Positions 1 to 5,741 of a stretch of DNA of 5,800 nucleotides are shown in pieces. The stretch comes from an uncultured Blautia sp. (GTDB lineage: Bacteria > Bacillota > Clostridia > Lachnospirales > Lachnospiraceae), in assembly GCA_900765525.1 (NCBI GenBank), contig CAAFRY010000287.1:1-5800 (forward strand), given 5' to 3'. Under the pieces are notes generated by a model that did not search any database, was not told the origin of the DNA, and worked only from the letters and a program-made list of their open reading frames with translations. The position numbers and the translations under genes were made by a program. Within the stretch, counting starts at the first letter, position 1, and every line of letters starts with the position of its first letter.

Positions 1-119
1 TAGCGGTGGCTACGTCGATTGACGACAACGCAGCAGATGGAAATTCAGGCAAGTCATTTGCTAAAATGTGAACGTGTCAGTACACTAGACAGCATAGGAA
101 AAGAATAGGAGGAGAGAAA
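1..119 (+). other. Upstream leader without a recognisable gene
   Basis: No gene can be supported here. On the + strand one frame is open from position 3 to a TGA at 69-71, and another from position 4 to a TAG at 106-108 that overlaps the next gene's ribosome binding site. Either could be the tail of an upstream gene, but the second is closed by a stop at 1-3 and the first resembles nothing I recognise. No convincing -35/-10 pair is visible: TTGACG at 19-24 has only AATTCA at 17-bp spacing. The hydrolase gene may therefore be transcribed from outside the window. Confidence 0.4.
107..112 (+). promoter_or_regulatory. Ribosome binding site of the GH31 gene
   Basis: AGGAGG, a full match to the anti-Shine-Dalgarno sequence, ends 7 nt before the ATG at 120. 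This fixes the start codon of the hydrolase. Confidence 0.85.
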
Positions 120-2510
120 ATGGACAAAAACTGGAAACTTCAGGTACGTCCAAAAGCACGGCAGGAGAATATACTGCAGGGGGAAAAATACCGGATAACC
201 GTACTTACAGAAGGGCTTATCCGTTTGGAATACAGTGAAGAGGGGCTTTTTCGGGACCAGGCCACCCAATGTGTGTGGAATAGAGATTTCCCAAAAGCGA
301 ATTTCCGTTATGAGGAAACCCAGGATAAACTGGAAATTTTCACCGCTATGGTTCATGTTATTTATGATAAGCAGAAATTTTCAAAGAATGGACTTTCCAT
401 TCAGGCTGTAGGAAATTTCAGTGCTTACCACAGCATTTGGCACTATGGAGAAGACTTTCAGGATTTAAAGGGAACGGCCAGAACCCTGGATGAAGCAGAC
501 GGTGCTATTCCATTGGAAAGAGGGATTATAGGGAGAAACGGTTTTTCCCTTATGGATGACAGCAAATCTCTGCTTATGCGGGAAGACGGATGGGTCGAAC
601 CGGGAATAGGTAAGGGACAGGACCTTTATTTCTGGGGCTACGGGCATCAGTATAAAAGAGCGCTGAAGGATTTTTATTATTTGTGCGGCAAAAGCCCTAT
701 GGTTCCCAGGTATGCGTTGGGAAACTGGTGGAGTAGATATTACAAATATACTCAGGACAGCTACAAGGCCCTTATGGAGCGGTTTGAGCGGGAAGAAATT
801 CCATTTTCTGTGGCTGTCATTGACATGGACTGGCATTTGGTAGATATTGATTCCAAATACGGAAGCGGATGGACCGGCTATACCTGGAACCGCCAGCTTT
901 TCCCCCAGCCTCAGGAGTTCCTGGATTGGCTTCATGAAAAAAATATGCATGTTACTTTAAATATACATCCGGCTGACGGTATCCGGGCTTATGAAGAAGT
1001 TTATCCGGAGATGGCACAGGCCCTGGGTGTAGATTGGGAACAGGAGCAGCCTGTTAATTTCGATGCCTCCAGTCCGGAGTTTATGGAAGCCTGTTTTCAG
1101 TATATTTATCGTCCTATGGAAGAGCAGGGTGTGGATTTTTGGTGGCTGGACTGGCAGTCAGGAGGCATAAGTCCTGTAGAAGGCTTAGACCCTCTTTGGA
1201 TGCTGAATCATTACCATTATCTGGATAGTGGGAGAGATGGAAAGAGGCCTATGACTTTTTCCAGATATGCAGGGCCGGGAAGCCACAGGTATCCCATAGG
1301 CTTTTCCGGGGATACGATTGTCACCTGGAAATCTCTGGACTTCCAGCCTTATTTTACCGCTACGGCTTCCAATATAGGCTACGGCATGTGGAGCCATGAT
1401 ATTGGCGGCCACATGAGAGGAATAAAAGATGATGTGATGGCGGGAAGATGGTTGCAGTTCGGCGTTTTTTCTCCTGTTATGCGTCTGCATTCCAGCAGCA
1501 GTGAATTTAACGGCAAAGAGCCATGGAGATACCGGGCGGACATCCGGGATATGATGAAGGAATTTCTCAGGCTGCGGCATAAGCTGGTGCCTTACCTGTA
1601 TACCATGAGTTACAGAGCCTATCTGGAAGATATTCCTTTGGTGATTCCTATGTATTATAATAATCCGGAAGAGGAAGAAGCCTATGAGGTTCCTAATGAG
1701 TATGAATTTGGAGACCAGCTTATCTGTGCGCCTGTTACTACTCCTCAGATTGAAAAACTGAATGTGGGTAAAGTTAAGGTATGGCTGCCTGAAGGAAGCT
1801 GGACGGATATTTTTACAGGCATGAAGTACAGGGGCGGACGGAGTCTGAATATGTATAGAGGTATCACCTCTATTCCGGTTCTGGCTAAAGAGGGAGCAAT
1901 CCTTCCCATGACGGAGGAACTGGAGAATATAGGGGAAAATCCCAAGAGCCTGCATATCCACCTGTATTCCGGAGGGGAAGGGGAATTTACCCTTTATGAA
2001 GACGATAATATAACAGATGAGTACAAGCAGGGAAAAGGAGTAAAAACCAAAATGCATCTTTCCTGGGAGACGAAAGGGGATAGCTTTTCTGCGGTGTTTA
2101 CTATTGAGAAACCGGAAGGAAATACGGAACTGCTTCCACCGGAGCGGGAGTATGTGGTAGAACTCCACGGTGTTGCCTGCTGTGAGACAGAGGTAAAGGC
2201 AGAGGGAGAGGCAATTTCCGGCAGAACTACATACCATGAGGAGAGGGCCAGTGTTCAGGTGAAGTTAGAAAGGATTTCCCGAGACAAAACCCTTCAGGTA
2301 TACTTCCGCAACGGAAAAGAGACAAAGAATGCTATCGCAGACCAGTGCTTTGCTTTTTTAAACCAGGCGGAGATTTCCTTTGCCTTAAAGGATAGATTGT
2401 ATCAGCTTATTCTGGACACAGAGGATAAGACAATTCTTCTTTCCCAGCTCCAGTCCATGGAACTGGACAGAGATTTGCTGGGAGTTTTGACAGAAATCAT
2501 TGCAGCCTGA
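120..2510 (+). CDS. Glycoside hydrolase family 31 (alpha-glucosidase/alpha-xylosidase type), variant signature
   Basis: This is a retaining exo-acting alpha-glycosidase of family GH31, probably cytoplasmic because no signal peptide is visible. An N-terminal beta-sandwich (about residues 20-190) precedes the TIM barrel (about 195-500). The barrel carries IDMDWH (234-239), the nucleophile region WWLDWQ with Asp344, SRYAGPGSHR (381-390), the acid/base Asp398 in FSGDT, SHDIGGH (425-431) and MRLH (454-457). Beta-sandwich domains follow, including a DUF5110-like stretch ending near 690, then a tail of about 100 residues that becomes helical. The length of 796 residues is normal to slightly long for the family. 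Most GH31 enzymes have D-x-N-E after the nucleophile; here it is D-W-Q, which I recall from a less-studied branch. The substrate (glucoside, xyloside or another alpha-linked sugar) cannot be read from the sequence. No transporter or regulator is visible next to it. Family assignment is firm; specificity is open. Confidence 0.93.
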   Translation: MDKNWKLQVRPKARQENILQGEKYRITVLTEGLIRLEYSEEGLFRDQATQCVWNRDFPKANFRYEETQDKLEIFTAMVHVIYDKQKFSKNGLSIQAVGNFSAYHSIWHYGEDFQDLKGTARTLDEADGAIPLERGIIGRNGFSLMDDSKSLLMREDGWVEPGIGKGQDLYFWGYGHQYKRALKDFYYLCGKSPMVPRYALGNWWSRYYKYTQDSYKALMERFEREEIPFSVAVIDMDWHLVDIDSKYGSGWTGYTWNRQLFPQPQEFLDWLHEKNMHVTLNIHPADGIRAYEEVYPEMAQALGVDWEQEQPVNFDASSPEFMEACFQYIYRPMEEQGVDFWWLDWQSGGISPVEGLDPLWMLNHYHYLDSGRDGKRPMTFSRYAGPGSHRYPIGFSGDTIVTWKSLDFQPYFTATASNIGYGMWSHDIGGHMRGIKDDVMAGRWLQFGVFSPVMRLHSSSSEFNGKEPWRYRADIRDMMKEFLRLRHKLVPYLYTMSYRAYLEDIPLVIPMYYNNPEEEEAYEVPNEYEFGDQLICAPVTTPQIEKLNVGKVKVWLPEGSWTDIFTGMKYRGGRSLNMYRGITSIPVLAKEGAILPMTEELENIGENPKSLHIHLYSGGEGEFTLYEDDNITDEYKQGKGVKTKMHLSWETKGDSFSAVFTIEKPEGNTELLPPEREYVVELHGVACCETEVKAEGEAISGRTTYHEERASVQVKLERISRDKTLQVYFRNGKETKNAIADQCFAFLNQAEISFALKDRLYQLILDTEDKTILLSQLQSMELDRDLLGVLTEIIAA

Positions 2511-2548
2511 AGACATAATTTCAGCCTGCAGCAGGAAAAGATTATAAC

Positions 2549-2616
2549 AAAAAGCCGCCTGACGGAACAGATACAAGACATAACTTCCTGTATCATGCTC
2601 TGTCAGGCGGCTTTTT
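2549..2616. terminator. Bidirectional terminator between convergent genes
   Basis: The arm AAAAAGCCGCCTGAC (2549-2563) is exactly complementary to GTCAGGCGGCTTTTT (2602-2616), giving a 15-bp stem. A U-tract follows the GC-rich stem whichever strand is read. It lies 39 nt past the hydrolase stop and 15 nt past the acyltransferase stop, so it can end both transcripts. The 38-nt loop is unusually long and contains its own 6-bp stem (GATACA 2570-2575 with TGTATC 2589-2594). Confidence 0.88.
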
Positions 2617-2630
2617 GGTTTGGAATGGTG

Positions 2631-3425
2631 TCATTGGCTGGAACCGGCTTCTCCGGCCGGATTTACTGCAGCCATGGACCCAGCCGAAAAAAGGGACTGG
2701 TTTTTCTTTAACATATCTAAAATAATACCCTGGGTATAGCTTCCCAGCCGTTTCTGGGTTTCCCTGGATAAATTTTCCGGCAGTATGGGCTCTCCATATT
2801 CCACCACCACTTTGCAGGGCCGTATTTTGGGAAAATGAGCCTCAAAGATTTCCGCTGAATTGCTGATGGCAATGGGAATAATGGGACACTTTGCCTTTGT
2901 GGCTATTTTGAAGCTGCCCTCATGGAAGGGGAGCATTTCCAGTTCGCTGTCTCCTTTGTTTCTGGTGCCTTCCGGGAAGATACAGATGGAAATACCATTT
3001 TTAACCTCTTCTATGGCAGTGAGTATGGTTTTCATTCCTTCTTTGATATTTTTCCGGTCTAAAAACAGGCAGTGAAGATACTTCATCCAGGTTGAAAGCA
3101 AAGGAATAGGCTCCATCTCTTTTTTGGCTACATACCCGGTCAAATCCGGACACAGCACATAGGTCAGAAGAATATCGAAAAAACTTCTGTGGTTTCCGAT
3201 ATAGAGTACAGCCTGGTCTTTTGGTACATGTTCATGTCCTATGACAGTAATCTGCGCTCCCGTAATTTTCAAAACAAGGCGAAACACGGCCTGGATAATA
3301 TGCAGAGAGCTTCTGTCTTTTTTTTGTCTGTTAAATTTTCCGATTATCCATTCAGCGATTAGCAGGGGGATGGACAAAATTAAATATCCCACTACAATAA
3401 TGCAGACAAGAATAAACCGAAACAT
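2631..3425 (-). CDS. plsC: 1-acyl-sn-glycerol-3-phosphate acyltransferase (PlsC/AGPAT family)
   Basis: The family transfers an acyl chain to the sn-2 position of lysophosphatidic acid to make phosphatidic acid, the precursor of membrane phospholipids. The 264-residue protein begins with a hydrophobic segment (about 2-29) that should anchor it in the membrane. It then shows the acyltransferase motifs in order: NHRSFFD (78-84, the catalytic H-x4-D pair His79/Asp84), LFLDR (120-124), FPEGTR (150-155) and CPIIPIAI (180-187). The frame extends to a GTG at 3434, but that codon overlaps the ribosome binding site AGGAG (3434-3438). The ATG at 3423-3425, 8 nt from that site, is therefore the better start. 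It is convergent with the hydrolase and divergent from the sporulation operon, with its own promoter. Other lysophospholipid acyltransferases share these motifs, so the exact acceptor is inferred. Confidence 0.92.
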   Translation of the reverse strand: MFRFILVCIIVVGYLILSIPLLIAEWIIGKFNRQKKDRSSLHIIQAVFRLVLKITGAQITVIGHEHVPKDQAVLYIGNHRSFFDILLTYVLCPDLTGYVAKKEMEPIPLLSTWMKYLHCLFLDRKNIKEGMKTILTAIEEVKNGISICIFPEGTRNKGDSELEMLPFHEGSFKIATKAKCPIIPIAISNSAEIFEAHFPKIRPCKVVVEYGEPILPENLSRETQKRLGSYTQGIILDMLKKNQSLFSAGSMAAVNPAGEAGSSQ

Positions 3426-3433
3426 ATTGCACA

Positions 3434-3438
3434 CTCCT
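3434..3438 (-). promoter_or_regulatory. Ribosome binding site deciding the plsC start
   Basis: On the minus strand AGGAG lies 8 nt before the ATG at 3425. The upstream in-frame GTG at 3434 shares a base with this site and so cannot use it, which argues for the shorter 264-residue protein. Confidence 0.75.
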
Positions 3439-3454
3439 TTCTGGGTTATTGGTC

Positions 3455-3474
3455 TCTATACCAATTGGTATAGA
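3455..3474. promoter_or_regulatory. Perfect 20-bp palindrome in the plsC leader, candidate operator
   Basis: TCTATACCAA followed directly by its exact complement TTGGTATAGA forms a perfect palindrome centred between 3464 and 3465. Counting two further G-C pairs beyond a two-base interruption, the symmetry spans 3451-3478. It sits about 22-42 nt downstream of the predicted plsC start of transcription and about 17 nt before the ribosome binding site. The symmetry without a spacer suggests a dimeric repressor site. As RNA it could also fold into an 8-bp stem with an AAUU loop. I do not recognise the binding protein. Confidence 0.55.
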
Positions 3475-3502
3475 AGCCGCAAAAAAAATACACAGTAAAA
3501 GT

Positions 3503-3531
3503 ATTATAATGAAAAACAAGAGGAAAGGCAA
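3503..3531 (-). promoter_or_regulatory. Vegetative (sigma-A type) promoter of plsC
   Basis: On the minus strand TTGCCT (3526-3531) and a consensus TATAAT (3503-3508) are separated by 17 bp. This predicts a transcript start near 3496 and a leader of about 70 nt before the plsC ATG. The leader holds a T8 run (complement of 3481-3488) and the 20-bp palindrome. Confidence 0.6.
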
Positions 3532-3541
3532 GTATTGTATG

Positions 3542-3570
3542 GAATATTTTTCAAGGTTTCCGCATAAATT
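3542..3570 (+). promoter_or_regulatory. Sigma-E (mother-cell sporulation) type promoter
   Basis: GAATATT (3542-3548) and CATAAATT (3563-3570) are separated by 14 nt. The Bacillus sigma-E consensus, as I recall it, is KMATATT, about 14 nt, then CATACAHT; all positions fit except the fifth base of the -10 element. Transcription would start near 3577, giving a leader of about 30 nt before the lipoprotein ATG. The match is strengthened by the downstream sipL-like gene, since sipL in C. difficile is expressed under sigma-E. I found no good sigma-A promoter on this strand. Confidence 0.65.
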
Positions 3571-3599
3571 AGGGATAAGGTCGGCGAAGTGAAGGCGGC

Positions 3600-3605
3600 A
3601 GGAAG
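3600..3605 (+). promoter_or_regulatory. Ribosome binding site of the lipoprotein gene
   Basis: AGGAAG ends 3 nt before the ATG at 3609; counting only its AGGA core, the spacing is 5 nt. This is a moderate and somewhat close site. No other in-frame start has a better one, and the ATG leads straight into a lipoprotein signal peptide. Confidence 0.5.
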
Positions 3606-3608
3606 AAA

Positions 3609-4019
3609 ATGAAGAAATATGGGGCAGGAATCCTGCTTTTGGTGATGGCGGGCCTTTTCCTCTGGGGCTGCAGCATTGAAAAAGTCCGGGCAGGGGACGG
3701 GTTAAAGCCGGAATACACGGTGATGAAGGAAGCGGACTTTCCCGATAAGGTGAAAGAGCTGGTGGAGCAGAATCGGGAAAAGGAATTTCAGATGACTTAC
3801 CAGGACGGAGGTTATCTGTACCTTCTCAAGGGATACGGTAAACAGGACACCGGCGGCTACAGTATCCAGATTGAGGACCTTTCCCTGTGGGATAATGCCA
3901 TCCATTTAAAAACTATTCTTCTTGGGCCTGAGGATGGGGAAGAGCTTACAGACGAGCCGTCCTATCCCTGTCTGGTGGTGAAGATGAAGTACCGGGAGGA
4001 GCCGGTGATTTTTGAATAG
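3609..4019 (+). CDS. PrcB-like lipoprotein, first gene of a sporulation operon
   Basis: This 136-residue predicted lipoprotein has a positively charged start (MKKY), a hydrophobic stretch (about 5-19) and a lipobox L-W-G-C with Cys21 as the lipidated residue. The mature protein would be anchored on the extracytoplasmic side of the membrane. The C-terminal half (about 60-136) resembles the PrcB C-terminal domain: a beta strand, then GGYSIQI (82-88), a proline near 107, SYPCLVVKMK (118-127) and a final VIF. PrcB was named from a Treponema protease complex, but the domain is widespread and its biochemical role is poorly known, so no enzymatic function is claimed. The gene lies 15 nt upstream of the sipL-like gene and behind a sigma-E-type promoter. 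It should therefore be made in the mother cell, where it could face the space between the two forespore membranes. Domain assignment is from pattern recognition and is moderately sure. Confidence 0.82.
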   Translation: MKKYGAGILLLVMAGLFLWGCSIEKVRAGDGLKPEYTVMKEADFPDKVKELVEQNREKEFQMTYQDGGYLYLLKGYGKQDTGGYSIQIEDLSLWDNAIHLKTILLGPEDGEELTDEPSYPCLVVKMKYREEPVIFE

Positions 4020-4021
4020 AA

Positions 4022-4027
4022 GAGAGG
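4022..4027 (+). promoter_or_regulatory. Ribosome binding site of the sipL-like gene
   Basis: GAGAGG ends 7 nt before the ATG at 4035 and begins 3 nt after the lipoprotein stop. It supports that ATG over the second in-frame ATG at 4047 and fits cotranscription of the two genes. Confidence 0.65.
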
Positions 4028-4034
4028 TTGCGGC

Positions 4035-5594
4035 ATGGAACTGATAATGAAAAAGCTATTTATGCTTCAGAGAAAATGTGAGGCTGTGAGTCAGATTACC
4101 TTTGATGAGGATATGAATGTGCCGGATGTGAAGCCGGATATTGGCAGGATGATTCAAAAGAAGGGAACTATTCAGATAGAGGACATTCAGATTTCTGAGG
4201 GAAGGGCCTATATCACAGGAGCCCTGTTGGTCTATCTTCTGTATGTCAGCGACAGTGAGGAGCGGCGGATACAGAGCCTTATGGGAACTCTGCGGATTGG
4301 AGAGACCCTGAATCTGGAAGGACTGGAGAACGGGGATAAGGTACAGCTTAAATGGGATATTGAGGATTTAAGCGTTCATTTAATCAACTCCAGAAAGCTG
4401 AATATCAAGGCACTGGTGACTTTCACCGCTTATGTGGAGGAGTCCCGGGAGACAGAGCTTCCTATAGGAGTGGAGGATGAGGATATATCCCAGAAAAAGC
4501 AGGATATTTCCATTATGGGGGCAGCCATACATAAAAAGGATACCATGCGGGTGAAGGAGGACATTGCACTTACCTCTAACAAGCCGGATATATTCGAGCT
4601 GCTGTGGAACACTACAGAGGTGAGGGGCCTGGATGTCCGGGCAGAAAATGATAAGCTGGCAGTAAAAGGAGAATTGTTTATTTTTGCCCTCTACAGGGGG
4701 AATGACGAAAATAATTCTCTCCAGTGGCTGGAACATTCGGTGCCCTTCTATCAGGAGCTGGAGTGTACCGGCTGCACCATGGATATGATTCCGACAGCAG
4801 AGCTTTCCATGCCCCAAAGCGATTTAAAGGTAAAGCAGGATGAGGACGGAGAGGAGAGGCTTATCAGCGTAGACGCAGTGCTGGAGCTGGAAATAAAAAT
4901 TTATGAGGAGGAAGAACTGTCTCTGCTTCTGGACGTATACACTCCTTTGCGGGATTGCCAGGCTGTCCGGGAAAACCAGAGACTGGAAAGCCTGCTGGTG
5001 AAAAATTTTTCCAAATGCAGGGTCAGCGACAGAGTGAAGGCAGAGAACAGTCAGGGAAAGATTCTGCAAATATGCCACAGTGACGGAAACGTAAAAATAG
5101 ATGATACCAGGATTGTGGAAAATGGTATTTTGGTAGAAGGAATTGTACAGGTGCGTATTCTTTACATCATCGGAGACGATGATATGCCTTTCTATTCCAT
5201 GGAAACCATGCTTCCCTTCAGTCATACTATAGAGGCGGAAGGCATCAGTCAGGACTGCGCCTTCCATCTGCGTACGGATTTAGAGCAGCTTTCCACTACC
5301 ATGATTGACAGCGATGAGATAGAGGTAAAGGCAGTTATCAATTTAAATGCACTGGTGTTCCGGCAAAGGCTTACAGGGATTATCCGGGAAATCCAGGAAC
5401 AAGAGCTGGACCGGGAAAAGCTGAGGAGCATGCCGGGAATTGTAGGATACCAGGTGCAGCCTGGAGATACTCTCTGGGATATTGCAAAAAAATTTTATAC
5501 GACCATAGAAAATATCAAAGAATTAAACAGTATGGAGGGTGAAGAGGTAAAGCCATACGATACCCTGCTGCTGATGAAAAAGGTAGAAAGATAA
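4035..5594 (+). CDS. sipL: SipL-type spore morphogenesis protein (SPOCS repeats plus LysM)
   Basis: SipL in Clostridioides difficile binds SpoIVA and is needed to attach the coat around the forespore; it is the clostridial functional counterpart of SpoVID. This 519-residue protein has no signal peptide, as expected for a mother-cell cytosolic protein. Three related SPOCS (DUF3794) units are visible at about 22-105, 174-255 and 330-415. Each has a strand pair ending in a hydrophobic-LY motif (VYLLY 66-70, IFALY 216-220, VRILY 373-377). A LysM domain closes the protein at about 470-516, with VQPGDTLWDIA (474-484) and Trp481. Hydrophobic LysM residues, including a tryptophan, are reported to matter for SpoIVA binding in C. 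difficile. Length and order match that protein well. It is cotranscribed with the upstream lipoprotein and followed by a terminator. Clostridia also carry other SPOCS-LysM proteins, so the symbol is likely rather than proven. Confidence 0.87.
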   Translation: MELIMKKLFMLQRKCEAVSQITFDEDMNVPDVKPDIGRMIQKKGTIQIEDIQISEGRAYITGALLVYLLYVSDSEERRIQSLMGTLRIGETLNLEGLENGDKVQLKWDIEDLSVHLINSRKLNIKALVTFTAYVEESRETELPIGVEDEDISQKKQDISIMGAAIHKKDTMRVKEDIALTSNKPDIFELLWNTTEVRGLDVRAENDKLAVKGELFIFALYRGNDENNSLQWLEHSVPFYQELECTGCTMDMIPTAELSMPQSDLKVKQDEDGEERLISVDAVLELEIKIYEEEELSLLLDVYTPLRDCQAVRENQRLESLLVKNFSKCRVSDRVKAENSQGKILQICHSDGNVKIDDTRIVENGILVEGIVQVRILYIIGDDDMPFYSMETMLPFSHTIEAEGISQDCAFHLRTDLEQLSTTMIDSDEIEVKAVINLNALVFRQRLTGIIREIQEQELDREKLRSMPGIVGYQVQPGDTLWDIAKKFYTTIENIKELNSMEGEEVKPYDTLLLMKKVER

Positions 5595-5614
5595 AAGTTA
5601 CTGTTCACACAGGG

Positions 5615-5671
5615 GCTGTCGCACTAAATTGATGAAATGAATCATCATTCGTGCGGCAGCACTTTTTTTTT
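5615..5671 (+). terminator. Rho-independent terminator of the lipoprotein-sipL operon
   Basis: GCTGTCGCAC (5615-5624) pairs with GTGCGGCAGC (5651-5660), a 10-bp stem with one G-U pair. AC and then nine T residues (5663-5671) follow. The 26-nt loop holds a smaller 6-bp stem (TGATGA 5630-5635 with TCATCA 5642-5647). It lies about 20 nt after the sipL stop codon. Confidence 0.85.
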
Positions 5672-5678
5672 GACAGGG

Positions 5679-5711
5679 TAAGAGCCAGGGCTATGAAAGT
5701 CCTGGCTCTTA
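5679..5711. repeat. Strong hairpin without a U-tail
   Basis: TAAGAGCCAGGGCT (5679-5692) pairs with AGTCCTGGCTCTTA (5698-5711), a 14-bp stem with one G-U pair and a 5-nt loop. No T-run follows on either strand, so it is not a typical intrinsic terminator. It starts 8 nt after the terminator's T-run. It may protect or process a 3' end, or act in the leader of a following gene; the sequence does not decide. Confidence 0.6.
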
Positions 5712-5719
5712 GTGTAAAA

Positions 5720-5741
5720 TTTATTTATGCCACTAAATAAA
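5720..5741. repeat. AT-rich inverted repeat
   Basis: TTTATTTA (5720-5727) and TAAATAAA (5734-5741) are exact complements around the 6-nt spacer TGCCAC. It could be a protein-binding site or a weak hairpin. An ATG at 5727 inside it opens a frame to the window's end (24 complete codons), but without a ribosome binding site. Confidence 0.35.

Noticed and set aside
67..79. TGTGAACGTGTCA as a catabolite (CcpA cre) site upstream of the GH31 gene
   Set aside because: The left half fits loosely but the right half is out of register, leaving several mismatches to the consensus.
1185..2237. A 350-codon minus-strand open frame opposite the GH31 gene
   Set aside because: It is antisense to a well-conserved enzyme, resembles no protein family and is explained by the codon bias of the + strand gene.
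3432..3434. GTG as the start codon of plsC (267 residues)
   Set aside because: It overlaps the AGGAG ribosome binding site, whereas the ATG three codons downstream is spaced correctly.
3505..3510. TATAAT on the + strand as a vegetative -10 element for the lipoprotein operon
   Set aside because: The base run ATTATAAT reads TATAAT on both strands. Only the minus strand has a plausible -35 element; the + strand has only A residues at the expected position.
3539..3592. A 17-codon + strand frame (MEYFSRFPHKLGIRSAK) preceded by AGGAAAGG, a possible leader peptide
   Set aside because: Its start lies upstream of the sigma-E promoter elements, so the predicted transcript would not contain it, and no good promoter lies further upstream on this strand.
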